The position numbers and the translations under genes are program-made. The notes beneath the pieces were generated by a model, which ran no database searches, had not been told where the DNA came from, and saw nothing but the letters and a program-made list of their open reading frames with translations. From NCBI GenBank assembly GCA_035771175.1, contig CM069612.1, positions 29,708,150-29,772,149 on the forward strand: 64,000 nucleotides of DNA, read 5' to 3'. Positions within the stretch are counted from its first letter, which is position 1, and every line of letters begins with the position of its first letter. Source of the stretch: Paratinospora sagittata (lineage: Eukaryota > Streptophyta > Magnoliopsida > Ranunculales > Menispermaceae). This document shows positions 1-17,600 of this stretch, in pieces.

Positions 1-72
1 GACTGGGTGCCAAGACCTCTAATTGAGCATGAACTACTTGCTGTGAAGATGTTCTTTACCATAATGAAATGA
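1..72 (+). CDS. Possible C-terminal tail of a gene entering from the left
   Basis: Frame 1 is open from the window edge to a TGA at 70-72 and would encode 23 residues ending in FFTIMK. The codons look ordinary and the next ~700 bp are AT-rich like a 3' UTR. The peptide is too short to assign to a family, and an open stretch of this length is expected by chance, so it may not be coding. Confidence 0.25.
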   Translation, partial: DWVPRPLIEHELLAVKMFFTIMK

Positions 73-1135
73 TTATTAGCACCAAAAATAAGTCCATTTA
101 GGCCTTACAAATCACCTGCCTTATATAAAAGTTGAATTGAATGGTTTATATACTGTTAAATTTAGTCCAAAACTTTTAATGAAGGCAGGAATGCTGGAAT
201 AAACTGATCTTTTGTTCTTTTATCTTGTAAATATGTTGTGTGTGTGTAAGCAAGTCACTGGGTTATCACAATTTTCAACATTTTTATGTACATAGGGATC
301 TTTGTGGATTGAGAGACTATTAGAGAGGTGAATGAAAGTGATTGCTATGTAATGTATGTATGTACTATTAATATATATATATATATATTTTTTCAATCTA
401 ATTATATACTTTGTTTGGATTAAGTTCATAATGGGATCAGATTCCATCACTCTTGAAGGAATGCGTTTGGTGTTGGCTAGTTTCATCTATTTTTCTTCTT
501 GAACCATCCTGTGTACTGTGTGCTAAATTTACTTCTTTATATTACTACAGTCGGCCTTCTTGTGTACCAATCTTTTCCATTTTAGCTTGTTTGTAAGTGG
601 TTGTGCACCTAGTAAAGAATGGCTGCAGTACAATTGCACACATTCCTTTAGTTTTTATATATACTGCCATGAGTTGATGATTGGCACTCAAATACTAAGC
701 ATTCCTCTATGTACTTATTACTTTTCATGTTTTACTCCATAAGTTGGGCACTAGCATATATGTTATGGGTGTAATTCATAAGACTAAATGATATTACCTT
801 ATGCTAGATGTTTATTGTAACACTTTGTAATTTTAATTAAATACATATCTTAATTTATATATATATTGAGATGTATAATATGTATATTTTATATATAGGA
901 GTTAAATATACGTATATATAAAAATACATGTTATATCTAAGGAGTATAAGTAAATAAATAAAATTATTAAACGAAGATGATATATATGAGATCATTTTAT
1001 ATGAGTGTTTACAAGTTAAAAATAAAGTTAAAATATGTGTGTATAATTATACATGGATTAAGTAGATTGTATTATTAAATGCAATAATATTACTAGATTA
1101 TAAAATGTTATATAAATGAACTTGATAACGAAGTA
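73..1135. other. AT-rich non-coding stretch
   Basis: No credible coding frame. It holds TA-rich runs (for example 369-388 and 858-925) and could contain the 3' UTR of a gene to the left. Confidence 0.5.
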
Positions 1136-1140
1136 ATTTA

Positions 1141-3224
1141 ATGACGAGGAGTTGCTAATGAATAGTTAAATGAATTAAATTAATATGGGAAAGTTGATTT
1201 GTTAAATTACAAGAGAGCATGAGATCATTTTTAACATTTATCTTATCTAACTTTTTAATCTCTTTTTTCTTTCTCTCTCTTCAACGTTTTGAATGAAAGA
1301 AAAGAAAAAAAAAAAAGAAAAGAAGAAGAAATGTGAAGAAGGAAGAAAGAAAAGGATAAGGGTTTTGCGATGGTTTTGCGGTCAAATCTGATGTGTCGGT
1401 AAGTTATTTTTACTATTTTTTGTCATAAAATTGATCTTTAACTATTGTATGACGATTCTAGCGGATTAATTTTTGCTATAAGAGGTGTTTTACTTTGTTT
1501 TCAAAAATAGGGTTTGGACCTACTTTGAGTGAAAACACATAAAAATGATATATTATGACTCTTATAGACTTATAAAGACTTGATATGCGGTTTGTTTGTG
1601 TTCAAATGTAATATTGGTACCGACACAATTATTGGAAGCCAAATTTGACATTAGAGACCATTCAAACTACATCAAACTTCGGTGAAATCCCGATTTGAAA
1701 CTATAGAATTATAGAAAACTGAATTTCGGATGTTTCGATATCAAGATTGTGATTTTTGGATATGATTTGATATTTTTAGTAACTAAATATATGATTTTGG
1801 TGAGTAAAATTGACTTTGGATACCTCCGCAAACTTGGAAAGACTCAGTGAAATACTTGTTGAAGGTGGTAGAATGATAGTATGACTGATTTTACACGTGT
1901 CGATGTGGACAAAATAATTTTAGGAATATTTTATATTTTTAATAAAATTGATATATGTTTCGAGTAGAAAAATAAAATTGAGAACTAGTAAAAATATGAT
2001 TTGAAAATCTATTTTCACTATTTCTGTTTGTGAAAATATCTAGATTGACCGTAGAAATGGTATAGTAGCGTCTTCAATTGCTAATAAGTCCTAAATTGAG
2101 TTAGAATCTAGATTCATGAAATGCGTATAATATTTTTCAGGTTGATCTTTATTATTGATGATTTGAAGTAAGTTGAGAAATTAAATATGTAAATGGTAAT
2201 TGAGTATTTATGCGTTAAATAGCGTTAAATAGATATGAATAAATGGAATTAAATTATAGAATGATTATGACAGGTTGAGTTAGTCGAATTTCAATTGGAA
2301 TTGGACTCGAAAGCGGCGGTACTGTAAGCATGTTATATACGTAAATGCATTGTATTTTATTGATCATTCAAAATGATTTTGACATTTGGAGTATGTGAGA
2401 CGTGCGAAGGCAGATCGCATATGATGTCATTTCGTTATGAATTAGACCCTGATGAGTGTTATGCGTAACTTCATTGTCAGTAGGTCTGTCCTAACAATGA
2501 TTTTAGATCTTTGAAATGACTGTGAATTGAGTAATGTGAGGTCCGAACGTATGCTTCTTATCGGTGCATAATAAGGAGTTCGTACCCGCTCTATTACGAG
2601 AAGGGGAGAGATTGTAGTTTTAGTTGAAAACGATGCATTGTTTTCTTGCAAAATCATGAAATTTATGTTGTTGACATGTATGATATATTCGTTGAATGAT
2701 GCATGTGTTTAATAATTGTTTTAAATGATTTTAAATGTCATGTTTTCTTAAATACATATGATTGTCATATTAAGAGATATATTCACTGAGCTTGTTGATT
2801 GCTCACTCCATTTCCACAAATATTTCAGGTACAGAATTAAGGAAAAATGAAAGACTAGAGAGTGACTGACACGTGATCCATATTCGCCTTTGTTTATGTA
2901 TGTATGCTTGGAAGAAATGAGTTATATTTTTTTTTATTTTGATATGTATAATTATCACATACTATATATATGTAATATCACCCAGATGGGTTGTGTGGTA
3001 ATGTGGATTATAGTTAAATACTTTAGTTATACAATGTTTGTGATGATGGAATGAAATAATCATACATATCTATCATGTGAGAATTTAATTTGTGGAATGA
3101 ATGGGATGATTATCTATATATATATTATATTTGATTTGTGTATTATATATTGTATACAGGGTATGTACAATGTATAATATATTGTACTGATCATGACGTC
3201 AGCCTACGTCAGAAGTGTCGTGAT
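1141..3224 (+). mobile_element. Probable solo LTR of a Ty3/gypsy retrotransposon
   Basis: The block is flanked by the direct repeat ATTTA (1136-1140 and 3225-3229), the 5-bp size expected of an LTR element. Its ends are roughly inverted (ATGACGAG at the left, GTCGTGAT at the right), as in decayed gypsy LTRs that begin TGTGACGA and end TCGTGACA. Near 2790-2830 is the phrase CACTGAGCTTGTTGATTGCT followed by a pyrimidine-rich CAGGTAC, which I recognise from long chromovirus-type LTRs. No gag or pol coding lies beside it, hence solo LTR. The TSD is AT-rich and could be chance, so the family call is firmer than the exact ends. Confidence 0.5.
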
Positions 3225-3344
3225 ATTTATGAAACCAAAAAATAGTACTCTATCAAAAAATAAAAGAGTTCTTCAAATAAGATGTAAGTGTAAATGTTCT
3301 TAATAATATTAAAAATTTAAATAGTAATCCCATACTCCGATCGT

Positions 3345-3715
3345 GATGTAGGTCTGGTTAAGTAGATGTTACCATGCTAACTCGTGTTGGCGGCCTTGCG
3401 GTCCAGTTGGAGTGTTTATTTTACAGGATCGAGGGTTCGAGTCGTGGAATGACGGGAAAATCAATAAATATATTCGTGGGGCAGCCTCGTTAAGCTAAAG
3501 GCTTTCATGACGAAGATTCCTTCGGGGAGGAAGTATCCCACGTGATCCACCGCGTCAGATTATCAAACTCGTTTGACTATGGATATCTTTAGAGGGACCA
3601 TATTGTCAATTCATTAATGTGAGGATTAGTAGGTTACGCAAGGGCTTGACCCCCTATGGGAGAGACACACAACCTTAAGGCCGTATCTTTTTTAAAAAAA
3701 AAGAAGAAGAAGAAG
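3345..3715 (+). mobile_element. tRNA-derived SINE-like element
   Basis: The start resembles a tRNA promoter. GGTTAAGTAGATG near 3355 fits box A loosely, and GGGTTCGAGTC near 3431 fits box B well. A GC-richer body of about 250 bp follows, ending in a poly-A/GAA-rich tail near 3690-3715. No protein is encoded. I did not find a convincing target-site duplication. Confidence 0.5.
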
Positions 3716-3894
3716 GGTTTATTAAATACCTTACAAAGTGGTTATTATCTACATTTTTAGATCAATATTTGGTAACAGTAGCAATGTTTATATATTTATT
3801 TGATAACAATCTTCACTTTGTTATCTTTTGACTAGTTTAAATAAATATACCTTTTTAAAAAAAAAAAAAAAAAACCGGCCATTTTGCGCATCAC

Positions 3895-5205
3895 TAGTCT
3901 GCATTCTCATCCGCACATACGGTCATACGGTGAGACCCGTCGAATCATTTAACCTGCAATAAACAATTATTAAACATGCGTCTTCGCGCAATATTTACGA
4001 CAAGTGGCGGGCCGTCCTCGATTTTCTCACCTGTAAAGCAGCCTTACAAATTCTCTGTATCATGCTCCCTACAAATAGACTCGTCATGAAATCTTCAAGC
4101 AAGACAAAAGAAATCATTTAAAGACGTGGCATTTGTACATTGCGAGCTACAGAGAAATCTCTAGGAACGACGAACATGGGAAATTGAGTTCTCACTATTT
4201 TACTTGGCTCGCACTAACCCTATCAGATCTTGCTTTTCTTTTCGTTCATTCTCTTGTACGGCTCACGCTGCGAATTTTGGCGGCAACAAGAATCGTTTTT
4301 TATTTATTTTCCTTTTTATTCTCTTGCACCATTTCACAAACATTCGAAACGCAGCAATTTTCAATCTCGAAGAAGAACAGCTTCGCTGCTTTGCTTGGCG
4401 TCGGATTAGATCTCTCCTTGTTAGTTTCATCGGTACTGGATTTTCGATCAAACTTTCGTTTTACGTTTTGGATCATATGGAAGTTTCAGACGATGTGGTG
4501 GAATCGCTAATGTTGAGATTGGTTGTTGTAGGTTCTGGTTTGATCGATTAAGTTTATGAGTTTTACTATTGGTGTTTGTTTCTTACAATTACTTCAATGC
4601 GAGTGAGATTTGTGTTTCAATGAATTTCTGGATGTTTGAGTTACTAACTTTGTCGAAGTTTTGATGGTTCTTGGTTTTAGAAGTTCTCGATATCTTATTT
4701 CAGTTCGATGTTTATTACTGTGGAATTTTCTCGGTTTTTTCACTTATTGGAAACGAATAGGATGAATTCTTGAGTCCTTCCGTTTGGATTTGTAGAGATA
4801 CGGTTGATAATGTAAGGTTTTTTTTTTTTTTTTTTTTTGTTATAACTAGAACTATTCAACTATAGTCCAGATACAATGCACCTTGTAAATATCTTGAGTT
4901 ATATGTAGATTTTCTTCTTTCTGTCTCTTTAAGAAGAGCAGAGATTACTCTAAAATCTGTCTGGTTTATCTGCAATCAGCAAATCCGAGTTTGATTTAGG
5001 AGTTTTATTACTATGATCAAGATTATTACTCATAATTCGAGCTATCTGTTTTTATCTGCGTGATTGTTTGTTTGAGGTGCATTGGATTGGTTTGATTTTT
5101 AAATAGATCTTACTTGTACACTTGAGCTATATACCCTATTTTGGATTTGTTTATTGATTCTTTGGGTTTGATACACAGGGGTCTTGACAGAAGTTTCTGA
5201 GGCAC
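3895..5205 (+). promoter_or_regulatory. Upstream region and probable 5' leader of PYRB
   Basis: Base composition changes at about 3895 from transposon-like AT-rich DNA to a more complex sequence that runs up to the PYRB start codon. A pyrimidine-rich stretch followed by ACACAG (5173-5178) just before the ATG looks like an acceptor, so a leader intron is possible, with an upstream non-coding exon near 4130-4430. Overlapping open frames at 4133-4551 conflict with each other and are treated as leader sequence. A cDNA would decide. Confidence 0.4.
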
Positions 5206-9523
<4,318 letters not shown>

Positions 9524-11650
9524 AGTATTGCTTTTACCCTAGTGCTGAAATTTTGGTATCAAAAAATTTACCTTGTGAAACCGTTCGGGTGAATCGCATC
9601 ATAACAAAAACTAAGAGCATGATAATATTTGCTAATAATCCTCTTTGTTACTCCAATATGTCAATTTCATTTGGGTACACATGCGATTCTGCATTGATAA
9701 TGTTAGTGCATTTTGCATTTTTGCTGGTGACAAAAGATGATCTAAGCAAGGTAGTTTCTATGTTTCGAGAGACACGACAGCAATAGCTGCGTGTAGCCCT
9801 TTCATGCTGTGAATGGCACGTAGCGTTATAGACCATGAAGCTTAGAAGACTTGAGGGTTGAGGTCGTGGCAATTGCAGTAGTGAGAGTAGGGATAAAAAC
9901 TGCTGTTTCAATGAGGTTGGCATACTAGTCACTGTACCCGTTATGTTCATAAAAAGGTGAGTTCGTTTGAAGATAACATTGTCTTGCAAATAAAACAAAA
10001 AAAAAAAAAAGATATAATTTTAGCATCCCAAGGAAGTTACTATGTTTAGGTCGTGTTGGACAGAAAATACTGATGGTTCTAAACAATCAAATTTGAGCTT
10101 ATTGGTAATTTTTTTAGTAAGATTTGGTAGGTAACCAAAAAATTTGCACAAAAGTTGTGCACTTGTTTTACACATTGTCCGCTTTCAATTTGATCTTATT
10201 CTAAGTAATGATAATGAAATGATAACTAAGTGTTGCAAGTTCTGAGTCATTTACAGGAAATGAAGACGGCACTTATGCATTTGCCTCTGCACATCACACT
10301 GCATGTCTATCTATAACTGTATGAAAACAGCGAGAACAGACACCATAGTTTAAGGCATGGTCGAAACTTTTGATGGGTAAAAAGGGATTTGCAGCCACGT
10401 ATTACCTTTGTAGCAGGCTTTCCATGCCAAAGGGTTGCTGTTGAATTGCTTGCACAAGGAAAATCAGAGAGACCATCAAAATTTATACAATTATTTCTGT
10501 TATAAGATGTCAGTAGTAGCTGTTCTTAAAAATAGGTGTAGTGAGCCAGAAATAACTGTTACAAAGAACCAAAAAAAAAAAAAAAAAAAAAACTGTTAGT
10601 AGTGTAAACAAGGCGCATGAGGCAATGGTACGCAACAACAAACGCCGTGAAGCAGTACCTCTACTCAATGTTCACAAAGGAGTGACATTAGGCACTGGAA
10701 TTGCAGAGGTCATGGTGAGAAAAAAATGAAGATAAGGACCATCTTGATGACAGATTCAAACAGATCTACTGGCATGATGGTCTATGTAAGCTGATAAGAG
10801 AAGTGGCTTACAACAGCAAATGTTCACATGAATTGGATGGTAAATGAAAGAAGAGGTGAAATAAGGTGAATGGTGTGAGGAAAACAGGACCAGTAGGTCC
10901 AAAGGGAAGAAAAGCATGAGAATCCGAAATACATGAAGATGATCTTACTAGGAAATACTACACAATATTGCAAAATCTACCGGATGATCCAGTACAAACA
11001 ATTTGCAGAACACAATTGATGCAACGTATAGCATAAATGAAAACCTCAGGTCCTACATCAATGCTGGAGTGCTACATAAAGTGCACCCAACCAATCAGGA
11101 TCTCAACTATATGGTGCAATAAGGAACTATGGCCACGGGATTTGCTTATCATATAAGCAAAAACACTCAAGCTAACTACTTCACTAAGGTCCTTTGTCTT
11201 ATCATCATATCCTTTTCAGTGCTGCAACACGTCTTGGGCAATATTAGGGGGTCACGTGATAGCAAATAAACTATAGCTAATCACATGCACACGCACACAC
11301 AACCAGAAAGAAGCTCTTTTGAAGCTATCAATGGCAGTTATAAGGCGACTTGTGTCCACACTAATCAAGGATTTCCATGCCATTCTTTTCCTAATTCTTT
11401 TTGTTCCATGTTCACACTTAAGAAATCCTAGTTTTTAAGAACACTTCTCTGCAAAGATTGTACATGAGCAAAACACACAAAACAAAGTCATATCCTACAT
11501 GTAACTGAAGCAACCATACATAAAAAGAAAACTTCCAGTTTGTGCAAGCACGGTTGTCCTCTGCACTGTACAATTCCATATGACACTTAGAATGGCAAGC
11601 TAACTTTCAAGAAAACAAGGTACCTCCATGTAAAATAACACCTCAGCAGG
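9524..11650. other. Convergent 3' region between PYRB and EBS
   Basis: Contains the 3' UTRs of PYRB (+) and EBS (-) and otherwise no supportable gene. Poly-A tracts at about 9993-10009 and 10570-10590 are either simple repeats or old retroposon tails. Small open frames here lack codon bias and family resemblance. Confidence 0.5.
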
Positions 11651-14600
11651 TCACCTTTTCCGTCGCTTGGGCTCCACCTAAGATAGAGATCCGAAACACA
11701 CCATAAAAGTAAGTACGCTTTTATAAGTACACTTTTAGCAGTAGCAGAGGAGCAGGATCACTATTAAGCTTGCAGTTTCAATTAACTTATAGTGGAGTCA
11801 CAGAACATCTCAATAAAAACTGCCTCTTAAACAAATATGAAAGACCTTGATATCATTGATATTTAAATAGAAAAAACATATGGGTAACACAAGCTTAACA
11901 TTGCATTGGTGATGTGAGCTGTTAGTTATTAAACCGTCCAACAAAGCTAGAAAGATCATATATACAAGTTCTGGATGTCACCTCATTTATACTTCTTTTT
12001 TTGCTATTTGAAGGCCACCTCATTGATATGTGATGTGAAGAGTATATTCGTCTGGTTAAAATCTACCTATGATACATGACAGACTCCTGAGCAATGTCTT
12101 CAATATTTTCTACGCTACCTTTTCGCTCAACTATTCTTTAATTTCAGTTCTCAAGATATGCACATCTCTATCGTGACAAGAAATTTTCATTTCAGAAGCT
12201 GCGCCCATAGCCCTCTTGAGATCTCTCAGTATATTAACAGTTCTGCTCTTCATAGCAGGTGATGCACTGGCTCAACTAGGACACAAATCTGTTGAAAACC
12301 TTATGCCTAGAATCCTAGATGTAGATGATAGAGACCAAGAAAGTCATAAATGTGAATCAGAGGCAGAATATTGGAACTTCAACATCATAGGCATTCATAT
12401 TGGACTGCACCACCAGAAAAATTTGGACAGACCGACTAGTGTATGGTACACACCCAAAAGATTCCCCAGTTCAAATTTCCAATGAAAACTTAAATTGAAT
12501 GTAGCAAGCCACATGATCAATCATTTCTAATTTCCAATAAGCATGAAAATGAGTGCTCAAGATGAGACCATGAAGCTAATACCAAGCTCATTCATTGTTG
12601 GTGACAAAGATGTTCATGTGAGATCCTCATCTGGTGTACCGTGTAACCCACCTCATTACATCCATCGGTCAAGCTTTTATCTGTTGTTACCCAATATAAT
12701 ACAAAAAGATTTATTTATTTATTTTGTGAAAAAGTTTGCAATCCATTCATTTGATAATTATTGTGAAACTTTTCCAAGTAGGCATATTTAGTAAGCATCC
12801 AACTCAAGTAGTAGATATACAACACTTATTTCATGGCCACATTAACAAATTAGGATTTACTTAACTTAGACATTCAAGGACTAAGTGGCATTCACATATC
12901 TAGGTAACAATCACACTAAAGCTGATAGGATATAATGCAGTAACTATGACTCAGGGTAGTTAAAAAGGAACAAGACACACTTAAGGCGATGAGCAGCCCT
13001 AACACTTGAAGAGAAAGGTGAAAAACGAGGTGCACGCCTAAGTGAGGCACAAAATTTGTAAAACAGTTAACAATTAATAGTATTACCCATTTTAAGCAAA
13101 AGAATTTAAAAAAGATGAAAATCAACAAAAAATTTAAATTTTTACATCATAATATTCATTGTAGCACAGTAGCACTAATGTTTCTATTTCATAGCTTGTT
13201 TTAATATTATGCTTATGTCCTTTAATATTTTAAATTGAATTGAAACAAGAAACATAAAAGCAAAGAACAAGTAGCAACTACGATACCTTAACAACTTTTT
13301 ATTGTTCTTGTAATAGCGTAACACAAGTTTCCTTTAATGTTTTATGTATTATATTAAGCATTGTGTATTTACACAAAGAAAGATAGAAAAAAAAGTATAT
13401 AATAAAATAATTATTCAATCATAAAAAAGTTTATTTATTTATTTTGTTTAAAAGGGAGTAGGAAAGTGAAGCTCAACAAGGTAAACACCTGAGGAGCACA
13501 ATGCACTAAATCGCACGCTTGAGTTGGTGCGCCATGCCTATCAAATATGTAGCGCAACATGCATGCCTTGCCTCACCGTGCACTTGATGCCTTGACTATG
13601 CTACTAAGAAGTGAATTTAGATGATTAAGTCTTTGATGTTTTCCCTCCATTTTCAACCATAGCTCATTCTGGTAAAAATATATTCCTACACAGTCTAGCA
13701 TACGCTAGATCAGAGTTGGCTCAAAGATATTGGAAATCTAAGAAAAAATTCAAATTTAGGCCTTATTGATTTTTGAATTGAATACCTTAATATTTAAAAC
13801 AATGTTTTCAAGGCACCAAGGTGATTCACCCTGGCCTAGGCGATAAGATATTTATTTATAGGTACTTAGATAATTAATTAATTATTTACAGGTCCCTAGA
13901 CAGTTCATACACATAATTATATATATCTAACTGCATTCTATAATAAATGTTTAATTTTCATAAAATCATCAAAACACATCATATTAATTAAAATCATATC
14001 CACAAAACATTAATTCATGCCACAATATACATTATCCAAAAGGTTCAAAAGTATGAAACTCAAGCACAAAAGAGTGAATTTAGAATTTAAAGCTTAAAGT
14101 TTAAACATCATCAAAGTCTTCTTAAAGAACTGCTTCATCAATATCTTCAACATTATAAAAACGAGCTCACTGTGCGTCAAATAAAGAAAAAAAAAGTCGT
14201 TGGATCAAAAACAAAAGATAAGCAGTTAAAGACGTAAAAAAAAAAAACAAAGAAGAAGCTAAAGAAGAGCTCACTCCGCGTCAAATAAAGAAAAAGAAAA
14301 AATTTCGTTTGACCACAAATCAAAGATGGAGCAGCAAGAAAATGTTTTCGAAGGGTTGTCGACAGTCAAATAAACGTAGAAGCAACAGTTAATGGTCTCC
14401 GGTCGAAGCTCGAAGAGATTTGACGAAATTGAAAGTTTTCCCGTGCGTCAAACAAAAACAAAAAAATTGTTAGGCAACAAATATCAATCGCCAAAGATTG
14501 AGACGACGTTTCTTGGTGGAAGTAAATGGAAAGGATAGGCTCAGGTAGAGAAATGTTCGAGGGTTTACTGTAGAAGGGGGAGGGGGGTTATGTTTTTAAA

Positions 14601-17600
14601 GCTTTTTTTTAATTAGAGAGACCCCCTTAACTTTTTAAATATTTACACAAACCCCCACCGCCTAGGCGACCGCCTTGAAAACACTGATTTAAAGTATATA
14701 AATAGTATATTATTTAAATTTATTTTCAAGATTCTAAGGTGTAAAATTATCATTTGAGTTTTAACTGATAATTTGAATCAAAACCCTCTAGCAAATCTCA
14801 TTCTCTTTTTAAGTTTGAAAGCTCAATGAGTTAACATTTTAAGACAACAAAACTTTTTTTTCTTCAAAAGTTCAGGTAACATAGCTTGTTGTTTAAGTTA
14901 ATAAGTTAAAAATATTATAAGCTTACAATGATGTATAGAAGCAAAAAATAATTTGTAAAACATTTTGAAAGAAAATAAAACAAAAAAAGGTTAAAAAAAT
15001 GGTGTGACTCAACACGGGACCTAACGAGACAACCCCAAATACATGATCACAAGTTTTCTCCATGGTATCTTTAAGATAATTCTAAGTTACTCAAATTCAT
15101 GTTCATTTTCAAGCAAAGAACGCTTTTTAACAAGAAACATGTAAGGACTAAGTCACTAGTAGTAAGAAAATTTATCAACCTTTAACACATGAAACAAAAG
15201 TAACACTCCTTTAAACCAACTGTTGAATTTCAAATGTCCTAGAAATTTCCAAGAATAACCATTATGCCAACTTACAAATAGATAATTTCTTGAACCTATA
15301 GTTGGGAAAGAGGCCTTATTGAGTTTAGCATAATTTTTTAAGCCTAAATTGACCATAGTCCTACATTTGAGAGGGCTACAACATAATTAAATTCCACAAA
15401 AATATGTTATTAGGGCAAGGGCTTGAACTAGGAGTATGCATAGTTTGGTTTGGGTCAGGTTTATGTCAAAACTAAAACCAAACTGAAGTTTATTTATTTG
15501 ATAATTTGATAAACCAAACAACATAACCAAATCAACAAAAAAAAATGAAATGTAACATAATGAGTTTGGTTTTGGTTGATCAATTTGAACTTTTAAATAT
15601 AAACTCATAAATTAATGGAATTAACTTACTATGTATATGTCAATAAAGGAAATTTAATGCACATTTTTACAATTTCTTTTTCCAAAAAAAAGGTCCGTAA
15701 TATGCAAGATGGTAATGCAAACACCTTTGACAATATGTACATCATAAGAAATCTTAAACACTAAAAATTAAAATACTAACACTTTTATCCTCAAGTTAAT
15801 TGCGTTCAATTTAAATCAATTTTTAAAGCCTCAACCATAAACCAAAGCAAACTGATTGACTAATACTTTTTTAAGCCAAACTCATTCAAAACCAAACAAA
15901 CCAATTCAAATGCACCAGTTTGGTTTGGTTTGGTTTCGCAATTTTGAATTAATCCATGAACACCGCTGATGTTCCCAAGTTGTAGAGAGCAGTTACGTAC
16001 AGCTAGGGAGACACTAAGGCAATGGAACTTTGTCAATTTGGGCTCTATGCCAAGCCTCACCACCAAGGAAAACCTTTGTAGTCTGGGTTTCCAACCTTTT
16101 TGGGTCATGGTAAGAGGAATTAGCAGCTAGATTAGATCAGAAAGAATAAAGTCAAAACTGAAACCTACCGAGAAAGACAAGATTTCACTACTATTGAAAC
16201 TAGAAATTGCAATCCGTCATCAATCGAGGAATAAGTAAATCATATTTAGTCTTTCTAGATCGGAAAGGAAGAGCTTAGTTAGTTCATAACAATCTTTGAA
16301 AAGAGAGGGGCAAACCTTCTAGGACAGTTAACCCTTTATCAGCCTTCCGCAACCCCCTTGAGTTCACTTCTGGTGAGAACTTCACTAGTGTACTAGGGGT
16401 GTTTTTAGTATATACCAACTCCGTATAGCTATCCTTCTTCTGACACAACAACACAATTTCAATTAATATCTAGAAGAAATCCGGTACTAAATAAACAGTC
16501 TTCACCGGCCAACCCCTATGTCTTGGTGCTCTACTCTCCCATTCATACCCTGAACGAGTCTAGTAAAGGAGATCATAGTACCTTTGAAGGTATGGCTCGT
16601 TCTAGTAGGATTCTGTTACCCGTGGAGCTTGGAAACTTGCATGAACTTAAGTCTAAAGGACTTTGAGGTTGATGGCTAATTGCAACCACCAATTTATAAT
16701 GTTATTGACTCTGAAAAAATATCCAAAGAAGGGTGACCAAAGAAAACGCGACATTGTTGGATACTTGGCTATTATATGGAAAAATGCGTTTAGAAATTCT
16801 GGAAGGAAATCTCAACTAAAGAAGTAGGAATATTCAATTTTGGAGAAAAACAATAGCATACCTGCATATTTGAAAATTCAGAGATTGTTGTAATGATATT
16901 TATGCCAATTTTGTCCTTATCCATTAATATTGTAAAAGGGAAGGAACATAGTAAGAATAAGTGAGTAAAACACAAATAATTGCAACATATCAAGGCTAAA
17001 AGACTGACATGAATCCATGTCATGCAACTAAATTTGACCTTCAATTTTTGGAATAAGAAAAGAAAAAAGGGGGTGAAGTAAAAAGAAAAGCATGAGCTTT
17101 CATTGTTGAGAAGATTTTTTTACATCAAACATAATTTTATTTATCCATTCATTGACACAACAGGTGGAGAAAAAAAGGCATTAGGAAAGAAAACAAAAAG
17201 AAAGAAAGAGAGGTTGAATCAGAATCCTCACCTTTGGCTCAACAGGTGGTGAAACAGGGAACCCATTCATTGTCCTTTTGGCATCATCTTCAGAAGTGCA
17301 ATCAGAACATAAAAACTGGTCCAACTTCTTTGCTTGTTCTATGGTCATTCCCATACACGATGGATGAAACCTACCATAATGCTAGCGTAAGTTTGTCTTG
17401 CACATAAACAAAAAAGGTCACTAATTATACCAAAAATTAATAATTGAAGTCAGAAAAACAAAGACAGTGGAAAATATCATGATCACTGCCATCCAAGGCC
17501 TTTACCACAAATAACTGAAATCAAACACCAGTTATTCAATAATGAATACATCAGTTAAGACATCAATGAATTCTTAAAAAAATTGACTTTTTGTTAACAC

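Noticed and set aside
4133..4551. Two overlapping 115-125 codon frames upstream of PYRB
   Set aside because: They overlap in different frames, show no family resemblance and sit where a PYRB leader exon is expected.
12216..12485. 89-codon frame starting with a signal-peptide-like sequence in EBS intron 4
   Set aside because: No family match. The hydrophobic start is a common chance pattern in AT-rich DNA.
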